Notes: a model not told the origin generated them from the letters alone. A stretch of 64,000 nt of DNA from Paradesulfitobacterium ferrireducens (GCF_017310645.1 NZ_JAFLRH010000037.1:27508-91507); one strand, 5' to 3'; shown: positions 42,652-52,097, counted from the stretch's first letter. Made by a program: numbers and translations.

Positions 42652-43899
42652 TTACTCAAAAGCCGGACTGTAGTTGGAATCATAACCGCGTCTGCTCAAA
42701 AGATAGTTGACATTAAAGTATATCTTCCCGGCGTATTCATCAAAGAACATATCTCCGTTGTAAGTTTTACTCGAATCCGTATTAATCGTAAGCCGGGCAT
42801 TTCTTGAACTCTTCTGCTCAAAAGTTCCTTCAAAATTAAATTCTTTGTCTTTAGAGGCCATTTGCTCAAATCCCTGGGCGTATTCCTCGTGATAGCGTCC
42901 GCTCACGCTTTGGCTGTCAATACTTGTGATGTCAACGATTCTTTCGCCCGCTTTGACGAGTTTGCCGTCTTTTTCAATGACAATGTCATTTTTGAATTTA
43001 CCCACAAATTTCTGCGGGTTGGAGAATTCCGGGCCATACTCAGCAGACTTGGCAACCTCTTTGACCACATTTTTACCGGTGAGGTCGGGTTTTGTGACCA
43101 CGGTTGAGTTGATATCGGTCATTTTGCCCAGAATTTCGATGCTGATTTCGTGAGCCTTCCCTTGGGCATCCGTTCCGGAAAGCACTGCTGTGCCCAGAAC
43201 GTTCTCAAGAACCCCGTCCTTGTTAACTGAGGCCGTGCCTTTGACCTCTTTGACATAAATGTCCTTGCTTAAATTTAGTCCTCTTTGTTCATAAGGCCGG
43301 TTAAACTCCTGCTTGAGCGCAAAGGAAGACACCGCGTTCACCAAGGGCGGAATCTGGACCTCACTTAAGGAACCGGAAAGTTCTCTGCTGCCATCGGGAT
43401 TTTCGTTGACCATGACATAGTCTTTGAGACTGCCCACTAAGGCATCGGCAATCTTTTCTACATCTTCAGCCTCTTCCTGCTTAAAGGGATTATCAAAAGA
43501 ATTAAACTTTCTTTCATCGGTGAACTCGGTCACATGGTAAGTATTATCTCCGTTGCTGAAACCAATCATCGTGTTCTTGTCAAAATAATTGTAACCACTA
43601 TAGCTGCGCCCGGAAATGTCTTCATTGGAAAACGTGTTTTCGCTGGCACCGTTCTTACGGTCGTACTTCTCTAACTGGTTCTGTGACATGACGATTTCCC
43701 CGTTATCTTTGACCACGAACGAAATATCCAGGGTAAAACTGTCGAACTCCCCTGAAGCTTTTTCAGCCGTCAGCTTCAGAGAATCCTTCAACTGTTCATA
43801 CCCACTCTTGTTGGCGATATCGGCCAAGGCCGTGGTCGCAAACAGCAGCGTGCCCAAGGTAAAGCTCATCAGCATCGCTGTTTTCTTTTTTAACTTCAT
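42652..43899 (-). CDS. secreted hypothetical protein
   Basis: 415 residues with a signal peptide (KLKKKTAMLMSFTLGTLLFATTALA, cleavage after ALA). The mature protein is rich in Asp, Asn, Ser and Lys, with no membrane anchor. Segments of alternating beta character (SGRSYSGYNYFDKNTMIGFSNGDNTYHVTEFTDERKF and SKTYNGDMFFDEYAGKIYFNVNYL) suggest a repeated beta-fold. I do not recognise a named family. AAAGGAG precedes the ATG. It sits between two two-component systems and may belong to either regulon. Standing alone in its own transcript is likely because hairpins lie on its 3' side. Confidence 0.7.
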   Translation of the reverse strand: MKLKKKTAMLMSFTLGTLLFATTALADIANKSGYEQLKDSLKLTAEKASGEFDSFTLDISFVVKDNGEIVMSQNQLEKYDRKNGASENTFSNEDISGRSYSGYNYFDKNTMIGFSNGDNTYHVTEFTDERKFNSFDNPFKQEEAEDVEKIADALVGSLKDYVMVNENPDGSRELSGSLSEVQIPPLVNAVSSFALKQEFNRPYEQRGLNLSKDIYVKEVKGTASVNKDGVLENVLGTAVLSGTDAQGKAHEISIEILGKMTDINSTVVTKPDLTGKNVVKEVAKSAEYGPEFSNPQKFVGKFKNDIVIEKDGKLVKAGERIVDITSIDSQSVSGRYHEEYAQGFEQMASKDKEFNFEGTFEQKSSRNARLTINTDSSKTYNGDMFFDEYAGKIYFNVNYLLSRRGYDSNYSPAFE

Positions 43900-44022
43900 T
43901 GATTCAATTCAACTCCTTTATTTATTGGAAGCCTCCTAATCCTATTCTAAAGGACGGGTCTTGAATTTCCCTAACGAGATTATTAAATAAGTATAAAGAA
44001 AACACGGCTTTTTCAAATAAAC

Positions 44023-45621
44023 CTATTTCGCACCGTTTGCCCGGAAGCTTTGTTCCCAGTTGTCAACATATAACCCGGTGGCCCATTCCGCCATCACCAC
44101 AGTTTCCCCTTCGTGTAAGTCCAGCTTGGCCAGGGGTTCGCTTCCTAGCCGGCCTTCATTCATGGCATACACATAAAGCCGGGTTCTGGTCGCCACAACC
44201 GCCAGGCTCCGGTTCGGGGAGGTAAAGGCATCCACCGCATCCGGCACCCGTTCTTTAATCGTTTGCCAGCTCAGGGATAAGGTGTCAAATGATACGAGCT
44301 TGGATGGGGGAACGAGATTAATGTTATAGTCCAAATATCCCGGCTTGCCGCCGCTTTGATAACTTAGGCGGCCCTGAAGCAGCCAGTGCCCGTTTTTCCG
44401 TACCAGTCCCCAGTTTTGTCCCTGGTCGCTGCTGCCCGTCTCTAAGTCCGGACGTTGTTCCAGGGCTCTTAAAACTTGAGCGCTGGCGTTGCTGAAAGCC
44501 GCAGTCCCTCTTTCCCCGGCCAGGTCGGACAAGGTAATTCCCTGGCGTGTTTCCAGGTTATCTATAGGATTGACTTGGAAGCTGTTATCAAACCAGGAGT
44601 GGCCGCTTTCTCCCAATACCCCCCTGCTGTCAAACACACCAGAGCCGCTGTTTTCAAAGGACACAAAGTCATTCCCGACGAAATTCAAGCTGCGCGCCAA
44701 CACCCCTTCCCTGCCTTCCCAGAAAAGAGAACCCAGAACCGGTTTTAATTCTTCCGGCATCGCTTCCGGGTCCTTAGTCGAAACATCATAGGCTAAAAGC
44801 AAATCTTCCGCCTTCGTACCTTCTTCGACCCGGCGCACTTTAAGCTTCCAAAAACCGCTTAGACGCGGAAAAAAGATATCCTTGTCTTCCAATATGGGAT
44901 GTAGATGTCGATTAGTGGCAGCCAGCCAGAGGGTACGGTAAGTGTAGGCGCTTGCCTTCTGCCCGGCCTCAGGCGAGGGAGTTTTAAGCCCCAGGAGAAC
45001 GCCTGCGGCACCGGCTGATTTTACGGCCTTGCCGGGTTCTGCTGCCTCGTCTTCTGCCGCCGCGTCTTGAGCGGCCACCGCTGAGGCTAGGGAAGCATCA
45101 ACCATACTCGATGTTTTTGTCAGTAACAAAACTTTATTTTGCACAAAGGCAAGTACACGCGCATCATCAAGTCTTAGGAATTCTCCTAGGAAGTTATCTG
45201 CGTTTGACAGGGTCACCACGTACACTTCCTTGTCCCGAACAGCCAGATCCCCTGGCAATGTTAAGTATTTTGAGAGTAAATACTCCTGGGTGTTCACTTT
45301 TTTGACCTTAAAGACAGGGTGAGGCCAGGAGTACTCTCCGATGATTGCCGCCTCCTGCGAAAACTGGGCCGTCTTGCCGATCCAGGTCTGAGCCGCAGGG
45401 GTAAGGGTATTCAGCCTTGAGTTCTGGCCCGTGTTCTGCCCTGTGTTAAGTCCGGTCCCGAATTCCTGGTCGATGGCCCATGTACCGGCTAAGGGGCCGT
45501 TACCGCTTTGCGGGGGTACGATCCTGCCTGCCGTTTCCCACGGAGGGCCGGCACAGCCGCTTAGTATAAACAAAAGCAGCAGCGAGCAGAGGGCAGCCAT
45601 GGTCTTTAACCCTTTAACCAT
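44023..45621 (-). CDS. large lipoprotein, function unknown
   Basis: About 532 residues from ATG 45621 (MVKGLKTMAALCSLLLLFILSGC), with lipobox cysteine C23. An in-frame start at 45678 would add 19 residues that destroy the signal, so the internal ATG is used; it overlaps the kinase stop by 8 bases. Mature region includes a tandem TGLNTGQNTGQN stretch and an acidic, Ala-rich insert (VAAQDAAAEDEAAEPGKAVKSAGA), otherwise beta-rich. The last 250 residues may be a WD/propeller-like sensor domain, only a guess. Being third in the operon after a response regulator and kinase suggests a role as an accessory sensor or target. Confidence 0.7.
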   Translation of the reverse strand: MVKGLKTMAALCSLLLLFILSGCAGPPWETAGRIVPPQSGNGPLAGTWAIDQEFGTGLNTGQNTGQNSRLNTLTPAAQTWIGKTAQFSQEAAIIGEYSWPHPVFKVKKVNTQEYLLSKYLTLPGDLAVRDKEVYVVTLSNADNFLGEFLRLDDARVLAFVQNKVLLLTKTSSMVDASLASAVAAQDAAAEDEAAEPGKAVKSAGAAGVLLGLKTPSPEAGQKASAYTYRTLWLAATNRHLHPILEDKDIFFPRLSGFWKLKVRRVEEGTKAEDLLLAYDVSTKDPEAMPEELKPVLGSLFWEGREGVLARSLNFVGNDFVSFENSGSGVFDSRGVLGESGHSWFDNSFQVNPIDNLETRQGITLSDLAGERGTAAFSNASAQVLRALEQRPDLETGSSDQGQNWGLVRKNGHWLLQGRLSYQSGGKPGYLDYNINLVPPSKLVSFDTLSLSWQTIKERVPDAVDAFTSPNRSLAVVATRTRLYVYAMNEGRLGSEPLAKLDLHEGETVVMAEWATGLYVDNWEQSFRANGAK

Positions 45622-47044
45622 GGACTTCCACCTCTTTCGGGAGCAGCACATAGACCTTGGTCCCGCGCCCAAGCTCACTGCTTATCTCCAAACTCCCGTT
45701 CATTAATTCCACGATTTCCTGACAAATAGAAAGCCCGATGCCGTTTTGCGAGCGTGAGCTTTTTCCTTTATAGAACTTTTCCTTAACATAGGGCAGCTCC
45801 TCTGCCGGGATGCCGCAGCCGGTATCGGCCACACAGAATTGGATCCCTTCACTGGCGCTCACCACGCTGAAACTTACCTGCCCGCCTGCCGGAGTGAAGT
45901 TAAAAGCATTGTCCAAAATGTTGATAAAAAGTTGTTTCAACCGGTTCGCATCCGCCGTTAGAAAGGGAATGTCCTCCGGACAATGCACCCCGAAGCCGAT
46001 GTTTTCCCGCACAGCCCTGGGAGTAAGCTGTATCTTGATCTCATCCAGGAGCCGCGCCGGATTCACGACCTCCGGCTGGAGCGTGACTTGGCCGGAGATG
46101 AATTTCGAGAAATCCAATAGCTCCTCCACCATATACGTGAGTCTTTCACTTTCCTTGGCGATAATCCCCAACCCGTCGTTTAACATCTCCTTATTTTGAA
46201 AACGGTCATTTTGCAGGGTGATGGCCCAACCCATGATCGAGGTCAGGGGCGTGCGCAGTTCGTGGGAAACGGAGGAAATAAATTCATTTTTCATACGGTC
46301 GCGATTGGTGATTTCCTCAGCCATATAATTCAGGGTGTCGGACAGTTTCCCGATTTCATCCTCGCGCTCTTTGCGGCTGCGGACTGTGTAATTCCCGGCA
46401 GCCATTTTCTGGGCCGCCGCCGTGACCTCCTGCAAGGGTACGATAATGGTGTTAGCCAAGAAAACGCTAATAAGACCGGCCACAATGATCACTGCAATGC
46501 CGATCGCGATAAACACATAGGCCATTTTGTGCACATCCTGGTCAACTTCGCGCAAAGAGGTGATAAAGCGCAAGGCGCCTACAATTTCGTTATTGGCCTT
46601 GAGCGGATAGGAGACTGCCATGACCTTTTCTGATTGAAGGCTGCCGACCCATTTTCCGGTTTTTCCTTTGAGAGCATCCTGGATATCTGTGCTGGGGTCA
46701 GCCGGCGGCGGGATCATGCCGATCGAGTCCATGATGATGTTACCGGATTTGTCCACAATCTCGACTTGAGCATTGCTTTGCTTCCAGAAAGCATCCACAT
46801 TGTTCAGAACATTCTCTTGGAGGGTCGCGTCCGCAAAATACTTGGAGTAAAAATCAGCGGAGATTTTAATCTGGTTGGTCAGGCTTCCTTCCAGGCTGCC
46901 GTAATAGTTCTGCTTAACGGTATAGATAAGCAAGGCCTCGAGAATAGTCACTGTAATGACAATGATCAACATAAAGATGACGGTCAATCTCAAGCGAATG
47001 CCGCCAACTTTTAAATGAGTTTCAAAACTTCGAAAGAAGAACAT
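45614..47044 (-). CDS. sensor histidine kinase with HAMP domain
   Basis: 476 residues. First membrane helix near 20-45, an extracytoplasmic sensor of about 120 residues (VEIVDKSGNIIMDSIGMIPPP resembles a PAS/PDC-like sensor), second helix near 175-195, HAMP (NTIIVPLQEVTAAAQKMAAGNYTVR), HisKA with VSHELRTPLTSIMGW, and HATPase boxes NILDNAFNFTPAGG, DTGCGIPAEELPYV and NGIGLSICQEIVELMNG. Downstream of its regulator. Type resembles YycG/ResE-like envelope sensors. Confidence 0.93.
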   Translation of the reverse strand: MFFFRSFETHLKVGGIRLRLTVIFMLIIVITVTILEALLIYTVKQNYYGSLEGSLTNQIKISADFYSKYFADATLQENVLNNVDAFWKQSNAQVEIVDKSGNIIMDSIGMIPPPADPSTDIQDALKGKTGKWVGSLQSEKVMAVSYPLKANNEIVGALRFITSLREVDQDVHKMAYVFIAIGIAVIIVAGLISVFLANTIIVPLQEVTAAAQKMAAGNYTVRSRKEREDEIGKLSDTLNYMAEEITNRDRMKNEFISSVSHELRTPLTSIMGWAITLQNDRFQNKEMLNDGLGIIAKESERLTYMVEELLDFSKFISGQVTLQPEVVNPARLLDEIKIQLTPRAVRENIGFGVHCPEDIPFLTADANRLKQLFINILDNAFNFTPAGGQVSFSVVSASEGIQFCVADTGCGIPAEELPYVKEKFYKGKSSRSQNGIGLSICQEIVELMNGSLEISSELGRGTKVYVLLPKEVEVHG

Positions 47045-47056
47045 GCAAGAAATTCC

Positions 47057-47096
47057 TACTCTCTACTGACTACTGAATTCTGAATTCTGACTCCTG
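47057..47096 (-). repeat. dispersed GGAGTCAG/AATTCAG-type repeat, copy 3
   Basis: Between the response regulator and its kinase, the minus strand reads CAGGAGTCAGAATTCAGAAT and continues with TTCAG-TAGTCAG-TAG. Same unit family as 10491-10513 and 12615-12640. Placed within an operon, it must be compatible with readthrough. Confidence 0.5.
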
Positions 47097-47123
47097 AATA
47101 CCCTGATAAACTTACTCCCGTAT

Positions 47124-47819
47124 TTATGATTCCTGCCAGCGATAGCCGTAACCCCAGATCGTCTTAATGTACTTAGGTTCTGACGGGGTATCCTCGACCT
47201 TCTCGCGCAGGCGCCGGATATGGACATCCAAGGTCTTGGTATCTCCGAAATAATCTTCGCCCCACACGGAATCGAGGATCTCATCCCGTTTCAAAGCCTT
47301 ATCCGGGTTTTCCATGAACAGTCTGAGCATGGCAAACTCAGTCGGAGTCAGTTCAATTTCCTGCTCCCCTTTGAAAAGCTTATTGGCCGAGAGATTTAAG
47401 CGCAAGACCCCGGCAGAGAGAATTAGCTTTTTCTCCTCCGTGCCGGCGCTGCGGCGCAAAAGTGCTTTAATACGGGCAATCAGCTCCAGCGGGTTAAAGG
47501 GTTTCACCATATAATCGTCCGCTCCCAGCTCCAAGCCCAAAATCTTATCCGTATCCTGAGCCTTTGCGGTCAGCATGATAATAAAGGTTCCCGGCATCCG
47601 CTCCCGAACTACCCGGCAGACCTCCAGGCCGCTGATTCCGGGCAGCATGATATCCAAGACCACAACCTGGGGCACAAACGCTTTTAGCAAAGCCAGTGCG
47701 TCCTCCCCGCTTGCCGCCTCGGCCACACTGAACCCGGCCGCGTTCAGGTTCAGGGTGATAAAACGCCGGATAGATTCTTCATCCTCGACCACCAAGACTC
47801 TAGCTTTGTCTTCATTCAT
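47124..47819 (-). CDS. OmpR-family response regulator
   Basis: About 231 residues. Receiver with RVLVVEDEESIRRF, Asp in VVVLDIMLPGISG, and DDYMVKPFNPLEL; DNA-binding winged helix with LTPTEFAMLRLFMENPDKALKRDEILDSVWGEDYFG... LDVHIRRLREKVE... IWGYGYRW. Start ATG 47819 (MNEDKARVLVVEDEE) preceded by GGGTGG; the longer frame (to 47885) is not used. Pairs with the kinase encoded next, and sits downstream of the short membrane protein and LCP gene. Confidence 0.92.
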   Translation of the reverse strand: MNEDKARVLVVEDEESIRRFITLNLNAAGFSVAEAASGEDALALLKAFVPQVVVLDIMLPGISGLEVCRVVRERMPGTFIIMLTAKAQDTDKILGLELGADDYMVKPFNPLELIARIKALLRRSAGTEEKKLILSAGVLRLNLSANKLFKGEQEIELTPTEFAMLRLFMENPDKALKRDEILDSVWGEDYFGDTKTLDVHIRRLREKVEDTPSEPKYIKTIWGYGYRWQES

Positions 47820-47862
47820 CAAACCACCCACTCCATCGTTTTGCAAAACATGTTTCCCATTT

Positions 47863-48084
47863 CTAAGCGGTTTTGGCCGAGTCATCGATAGTGGTTTTCA
47901 TGGAATCACTGCTTTTATCCGTTTCATTGCTTTTACTCACTTCATTACTTTCAGTAATTCCATCCCTTGAACCTTTTTTCCTGCCTTTAACCTTCTTTCT
48001 TCCTAAGTAAGCCGGAAAAGTCTCGATGGCAACGATGACAGCAAGGACTCCCAACACTTTAACTACCAGTAAAATAAATTCCAT
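47863..48084 (-). CDS. small single-pass membrane protein
   Basis: About 73 residues from ATG 48084 with a GGAGGCGGG site. One membrane helix (EFILLVVKVLGVLAVIVAIETF), then a Lys/Arg-rich stretch (GRKKVKGRKKGSRD) and a Ser/Asn/Thr-rich tail that is soluble. An earlier in-frame ATG at 48108 lacks a ribosome site. No family recognised. Between an LCP protein and a two-component system, so perhaps a small accessory of the envelope genes. Confidence 0.55.
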   Translation of the reverse strand: MEFILLVVKVLGVLAVIVAIETFPAYLGRKKVKGRKKGSRDGITESNEVSKSNETDKSSDSMKTTIDDSAKTA

Positions 48085-48140
48085 AGCCCGCCTCCGATCC
48101 TTATCCATGCCCTATTCCGCTATTCTCCCAGAGTTAGCCG

Positions 48141-49190
48141 TTATTTTGAAACCGGGATTAAATCTTCGTACATAAACCGTCGCATTTGCTCCTTCGCTGC
48201 ATCCAAATCAAATGTCAAATACCATATCCCTTTAATCATTTCCCCTTTGCTTTGGCCGTCAAGCGGAAATCGCTGCCACTCCGGCGTGTCCAAACCCGCA
48301 GAGATCATATCTTTGCTAAGACGCGTCAATTCCAAAGGAGACATGCTGGTTTCCACATAGGGCAAACATTGATCCAGCAAAGCCGGATATTTTGCAGGTC
48401 CCAGCTCCTTTACCCGTTTGGCCAAGGCATTTAGCACCTTATTTTGCCGATCAACCCGGGTGAAGTCCCCGTTGCCCACGTTCCGAATCCGGGCGTAGGT
48501 AACCGCCTGCATCCCATTCAGCTTTTGAACCCCCGCTTTTTTAAGAAACACAGCCCGCTCTTTTCTCATTTGAGCCACTTCGTTTAAGTATTTGTTGATT
48601 TCCGGTATCTCTGCTGTCTTGACCTCAAGCTCAACTCCGCCAACGGCATCAATGATGCGGGAGAGGCCGACAAAATCGACCGTGATGAAATCCCGGATAT
48701 TTAAGTCAAAGTTTTGGTTAAGGGTCTTCAGCGCGAGCTGCGGCCCGCCATAGGTATATGCTTCTGTTATTTTGGTTTTCCCCCGGCCTTCAATTTCTAT
48801 ATAACTGTCGCGCATAATTGATGAAAGCTTAATCTTGTTATGCTTTTGATCGACCGTCAGAATCATAATCGTATCTGAATGCGGTACATCGTTGGCCAGC
48901 CTGCCCGTATCCACTCCGAATAAGGCGATGTTGCGAATCTCTGAGCTGGCAACCGGCTCAGGCGCGGGAAAGCCATTAGTTGAAGAATTATCGGGATTTC
49001 CGCCCTCAGCGGGAGGTTGGGGCTTGATGCCTAAAGCCTCGTCTGTGCGGGAAATCTGCGTCACCTTAATCTTGCTTAATTCGGCATACGCCAAAGCCCC
49101 TGTACCTATTAATATTAAGATTAGAATGAGCCCAATCGAGGCCAGTACCCTTCCGGAATAACTCTTTCTAAGACTTTTGCTAATACTCAT
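48141..49190 (-). CDS. LytR-CpsA-Psr (LCP) family protein
   Basis: 349 residues. Short cytoplasmic N-terminus, one membrane helix (VLASIGLILILILIGTGALAYA), then the LCP domain: FGVDTGRLANDVPHSDTIMILTVDQKHNKIKLSSIMRDSYIEIEG near 90-135 and the conserved YGGPQLALKTLNQNFDLNIRDFITVDFVGL and ARIRNVGNGDFTRVDRQNKVLNAL segments. LCP enzymes attach teichoic acids or other glycopolymers from lipid carriers to peptidoglycan outside the membrane. First in the direction of transcription of the envelope cluster 44-49 kb. Confidence 0.92.
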   Translation of the reverse strand: MSISKSLRKSYSGRVLASIGLILILILIGTGALAYAELSKIKVTQISRTDEALGIKPQPPAEGGNPDNSSTNGFPAPEPVASSEIRNIALFGVDTGRLANDVPHSDTIMILTVDQKHNKIKLSSIMRDSYIEIEGRGKTKITEAYTYGGPQLALKTLNQNFDLNIRDFITVDFVGLSRIIDAVGGVELEVKTAEIPEINKYLNEVAQMRKERAVFLKKAGVQKLNGMQAVTYARIRNVGNGDFTRVDRQNKVLNALAKRVKELGPAKYPALLDQCLPYVETSMSPLELTRLSKDMISAGLDTPEWQRFPLDGQSKGEMIKGIWYLTFDLDAAKEQMRRFMYEDLIPVSK

Positions 49191-49415
49191 AGAGCTTGTC
49201 CTCCGCCGTTTTTTGCCGCTAATTTAAGTTTGCTCGTTTGGGCATTTCTCATAACTTAAACTTTTTTCCTGTTATTCCTACAATACACGTTTCTCTTGGC
49301 TCTTGTTTTACAAAATCTTTAATAAAGGTTACAAAAAGGTTAATAAACCCAAGTTTGCTTTTGCCAACCTAATGCTCTAAACTTAAGCTTAGAAAAACTT
49401 GTTAGTTGTTCCGCA

Positions 49416-49443
49416 CTGACGAAGTTATGCTTTCTGATATACT
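49416..49443 (+). promoter_or_regulatory. candidate sigma-A promoter of the hemolysin III gene
   Basis: CTGACG (49416-49421) and TATACT (49438-49443) are separated by 16 bases on the plus strand, 24 bases before the start of the 49467 gene. The -10 box is good, the -35 box is poor. Confidence 0.4.
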
Positions 49444-49466
49444 GAGATAGGACGGTGGTTTTCTAA

Positions 49467-50117
49467 ATGTCACGTGTTGCAGGAATGAGAGAGCCGTTAA
49501 ATACCTGGACCCACTTTGTGCCGTTTCTGGCAGCCATCGGAGGGTTGGTTTTTATTATCGTCAACACCCGAGAAAATCCCGCGAAGCTGATCACGATGGT
49601 TATTTATGCCGCTAGTTTGATTCTGCTGTTCGGAGCCAGCTCCATTTATCACTGGTTAAAAGTGAGCCCGCGCAAGCAGTTGGTTTTACGCAAGATGGAT
49701 CACATGGCCATCTACTTACTGATTGCCGGTTCCTATACCCCTGTGCTTTTCTACGGACTGCACGGAGCCTGGCGCTGGGCCATGCTGGGTTCGGTCTGGA
49801 GCCTGGCCCTCGGCGGCATCCTGCTGAAGCTCTGGTTTATCAACGCCCCGCGCACCCTTTCTACCGCTTTATATGTGCTCTTAGGCTGGATCGCGGTGGT
49901 CCCTTTCATCCAATTAGTAAAAAGCTTGCCGCGGGGAGCGATTGTCCTGATGATCGCAGGCGGAATTTCCTACACCGTGGGGGCGCTGATTTATGCACGC
50001 AAGCGCTTAAGTTTCCTGCCCAAGCGGGTGGGCTTTCACGAAACCTTTCATGTTTTTGTGGCTTTAGGCGGGGTACTGCATTTCATTATGATGGTCGTCT
50101 ATATTTTGCCGATGTAA
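49467..50117 (+). CDS. hemolysin III / PAQR-family membrane protein
   Basis: 216 residues with seven membrane segments. Conserved family text includes GASSIYHW in helix 2, LRKMDHMAIYLLIAGSYTPV in helix 3 and HETFHVFVALGGVLHF near the end, whose histidines form the zinc site of the PAQR fold. It probably regulates membrane lipid state. Monocistronic between divergent LCP and the PocR regulator. Confidence 0.92.
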   Translation: MSRVAGMREPLNTWTHFVPFLAAIGGLVFIIVNTRENPAKLITMVIYAASLILLFGASSIYHWLKVSPRKQLVLRKMDHMAIYLLIAGSYTPVLFYGLHGAWRWAMLGSVWSLALGGILLKLWFINAPRTLSTALYVLLGWIAVVPFIQLVKSLPRGAIVLMIAGGISYTVGALIYARKRLSFLPKRVGFHETFHVFVALGGVLHFIMMVVYILPM

Positions 50118-50152
50118 TTCAATTTACATTACTCCAGCTAGAGGGAATATAC

Positions 50153-51418
50153 ATGAAAAAGGCAAGTATAAAAGATGTTCTGGATCCTAAATATCTTGAA
50201 GAAATATTAGGGAGCTTTTCCAAGGCAACCGGTCTGCATATCGAAGCGGTCAACCATAAAGGGGAAACTCTTTCGATCCTGGGGAAGCGGGAAAGATGCG
50301 ATTTCTGCCGGCTTATTCGCAGTCACCCGGCAAGCGAGAGAAAATGCATTGATTCCTACAAACGTGCGTCTGCAGAGGCGGCCAAGTGGGATGAACCCTA
50401 TTTCTTCCGCTGTCACGCGGGATTGGTTATTTGGGCTGTACCCATAGTGGTGCAAGGTGTTTCTCTCGGGAGCATTATTTGCGGGCAAGTCTTGATGTGG
50501 GAGCCTGATCAATTCTTTTTACAAGAGTTGAAAAGCAGTAATCCGGACTTTGATTTTAATGAGCTGAATGAAAAAGTGCAAAGCCTGGAAGTGATTTCAC
50601 CGGAACAGTCACAAGCAGCAGCGGATTTGCTCTTCGTGGTTGTTAACCATTTAGTAAAGAGAAATATTCAGGCTTTAGAGGAGAAAAACGCTTACCGGCT
50701 GCAGCAAGAACAAATTCACCATGATTTAGAAGACAGGAAAAAGAACCCGGGCACAACCGGCTATGAAGCCTATTTGAAAAATGAACGGCGGTTTTTAAGA
50801 TATATTCGTCTCGGGGATAAAACCCGGGCTGTGAATGATCTCCAAAGCTTGTTGACCGACCTCTATACCAAAGCCGCGGGTGACAAGGACACCATACGAG
50901 TTCGCGTCCTCGAACTGGCGTCTCTCACATCGCGCGCGGCTGTGGAGGGAGGGGCTGATGCTGAACAGGCTATGGCTATGTTAAAAGAATTTAATGCTGA
51001 AATCGAGCCCATTGACCGCATCGAACAATTTTTTTATAAAATCCGGGGTATTGTGGAAACATTTTTGCAAGGAATTTTTGCGCTCACCGATAAAAAACAC
51101 CTCAGTCTCGTTAAATCAGCCCGCAACTATATTATGGAGAACTACCATAAACCTCTGACTGTACAAGATGCCGCCGATCACCTTTTTATTAGCCCCTCCC
51201 ATTTGTCCCGCCTCTTTCGGCAGGAGCTGGACTGCACCTTTAATGATTATCTGACCCGGGTCAGAGTGGAAAAAGCGGTCGAGCTCATGAAAAAGCCTGA
51301 ATTAAGTGTGGAACAGGTAGCTAAAGCTGTCGGTTACAAAAACCAAAGTTATTTCGCTAAAATCTTTCGCCGCTATATCGGGGTAACCCCTTTGACTTAT
51401 AAAAACAGCTTGTTTTGA
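50153..51418 (+). CDS. AraC-family regulator with PocR sensory domain
   Basis: 421 residues. The N-terminal PocR domain (residues about 1-180) is seen in SFSKATGLHIEAVNHKGE, CDFCRLIRSHPASERKCIDSYK and FFRCHAGLVIWAVPIVVQGVSLGSIICGQ; its cysteines may bind a ligand or metal. A linker precedes the C-terminal AraC DNA-binding domain (about 320-420; SARNYIMENYHKPLTVQDAADHLFISPSHLSRLFRQELDCTFNDYLTRVRV). PocR regulators commonly control corrinoid methyltransferase genes. It is followed by a corrinoid protein gene 13 bases downstream and likely governs the methyl-transfer locus. Confidence 0.92.
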   Translation: MKKASIKDVLDPKYLEEILGSFSKATGLHIEAVNHKGETLSILGKRERCDFCRLIRSHPASERKCIDSYKRASAEAAKWDEPYFFRCHAGLVIWAVPIVVQGVSLGSIICGQVLMWEPDQFFLQELKSSNPDFDFNELNEKVQSLEVISPEQSQAAADLLFVVVNHLVKRNIQALEEKNAYRLQQEQIHHDLEDRKKNPGTTGYEAYLKNERRFLRYIRLGDKTRAVNDLQSLLTDLYTKAAGDKDTIRVRVLELASLTSRAAVEGGADAEQAMAMLKEFNAEIEPIDRIEQFFYKIRGIVETFLQGIFALTDKKHLSLVKSARNYIMENYHKPLTVQDAADHLFISPSHLSRLFRQELDCTFNDYLTRVRVEKAVELMKKPELSVEQVAKAVGYKNQSYFAKIFRRYIGVTPLTYKNSLF

Positions 51419-51431
51419 TTGAGGTGAGCCC

Positions 51432-52097
51432 ATGATTTATGATGACATTATCTATTCGATTGCCGAAGGGGAAGCCGAAGAAACCCTGGAGTTGACCAAA
51501 CGCGCTCTGGCCCAGGGGTATCCTGCAGATTCCATCTTAGAAAAAGGATTGATTGCCGGGATGAACAGTGTGGCTGACAAGTTCCGGGAGCAGCGCGTGA
51601 TTATCCCGGAAGTCCTGATGGCCACCAGGGCTATGCATGCCGGGTTATCTGTCTTAGAACCCCATCTAACCACTGCGCCCAAAAGGGGATTCGGCAAAGT
51701 GGTAGTGGGTACCGTGGCCGGGGATTTACACGACATCGGCATCACCCTCGTTAAAACAATGGCCATGTCCATTGGTATCAAAGTAATCGACTTAGGAGTA
51801 GATGTGACACCGAAAAAATTTGCCAACGCTGTCCGCAAAGAAAAACCTGATTTTCTGATGATTTCGGCCCTCTTAACTACTACCATGTCCGTAATGAAAG
51901 ATGTTATCGAAGAACTGGAGGCCCAGGGGCTCCGCAAAAACGTGATCGTAATGGTGGGCGGAGCCCCTGTCACTGAAGCCTTCGCCTCAGAAATCGGTGC
52001 TGATTATTATTTTGAGAATTCCACTGAAGTCCGTCAGTTCCTGGAGGAAAACTTGGGCAAAATCTTAGCCAGTAAGAAAAAAAGCGACAAAGTGTAA
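51432..52097 (+). CDS. corrinoid protein (cobalamin-binding)
   Basis: 221 residues. N-terminal helical methyltransferase-type cap (EETLELTKRALAQGYPADSILEKGLIAGMNSVADKFREQRVIIPEVLMATRAM) and C-terminal Rossmann domain with the lower axial ligand motif GDLHDIGITLVKTM (His in DxHDIG). It is a cognate partner of a methyltransferase, here with no methyltransferase gene on this side of the locus. A second corrinoid protein is at 57170-57817. Fits the class of MtgC/MtbC/MttC proteins. Confidence 0.92.
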   Translation: MIYDDIIYSIAEGEAEETLELTKRALAQGYPADSILEKGLIAGMNSVADKFREQRVIIPEVLMATRAMHAGLSVLEPHLTTAPKRGFGKVVVGTVAGDLHDIGITLVKTMAMSIGIKVIDLGVDVTPKKFANAVRKEKPDFLMISALLTTTMSVMKDVIEELEAQGLRKNVIVMVGGAPVTEAFASEIGADYYFENSTEVRQFLEENLGKILASKKKSDKV

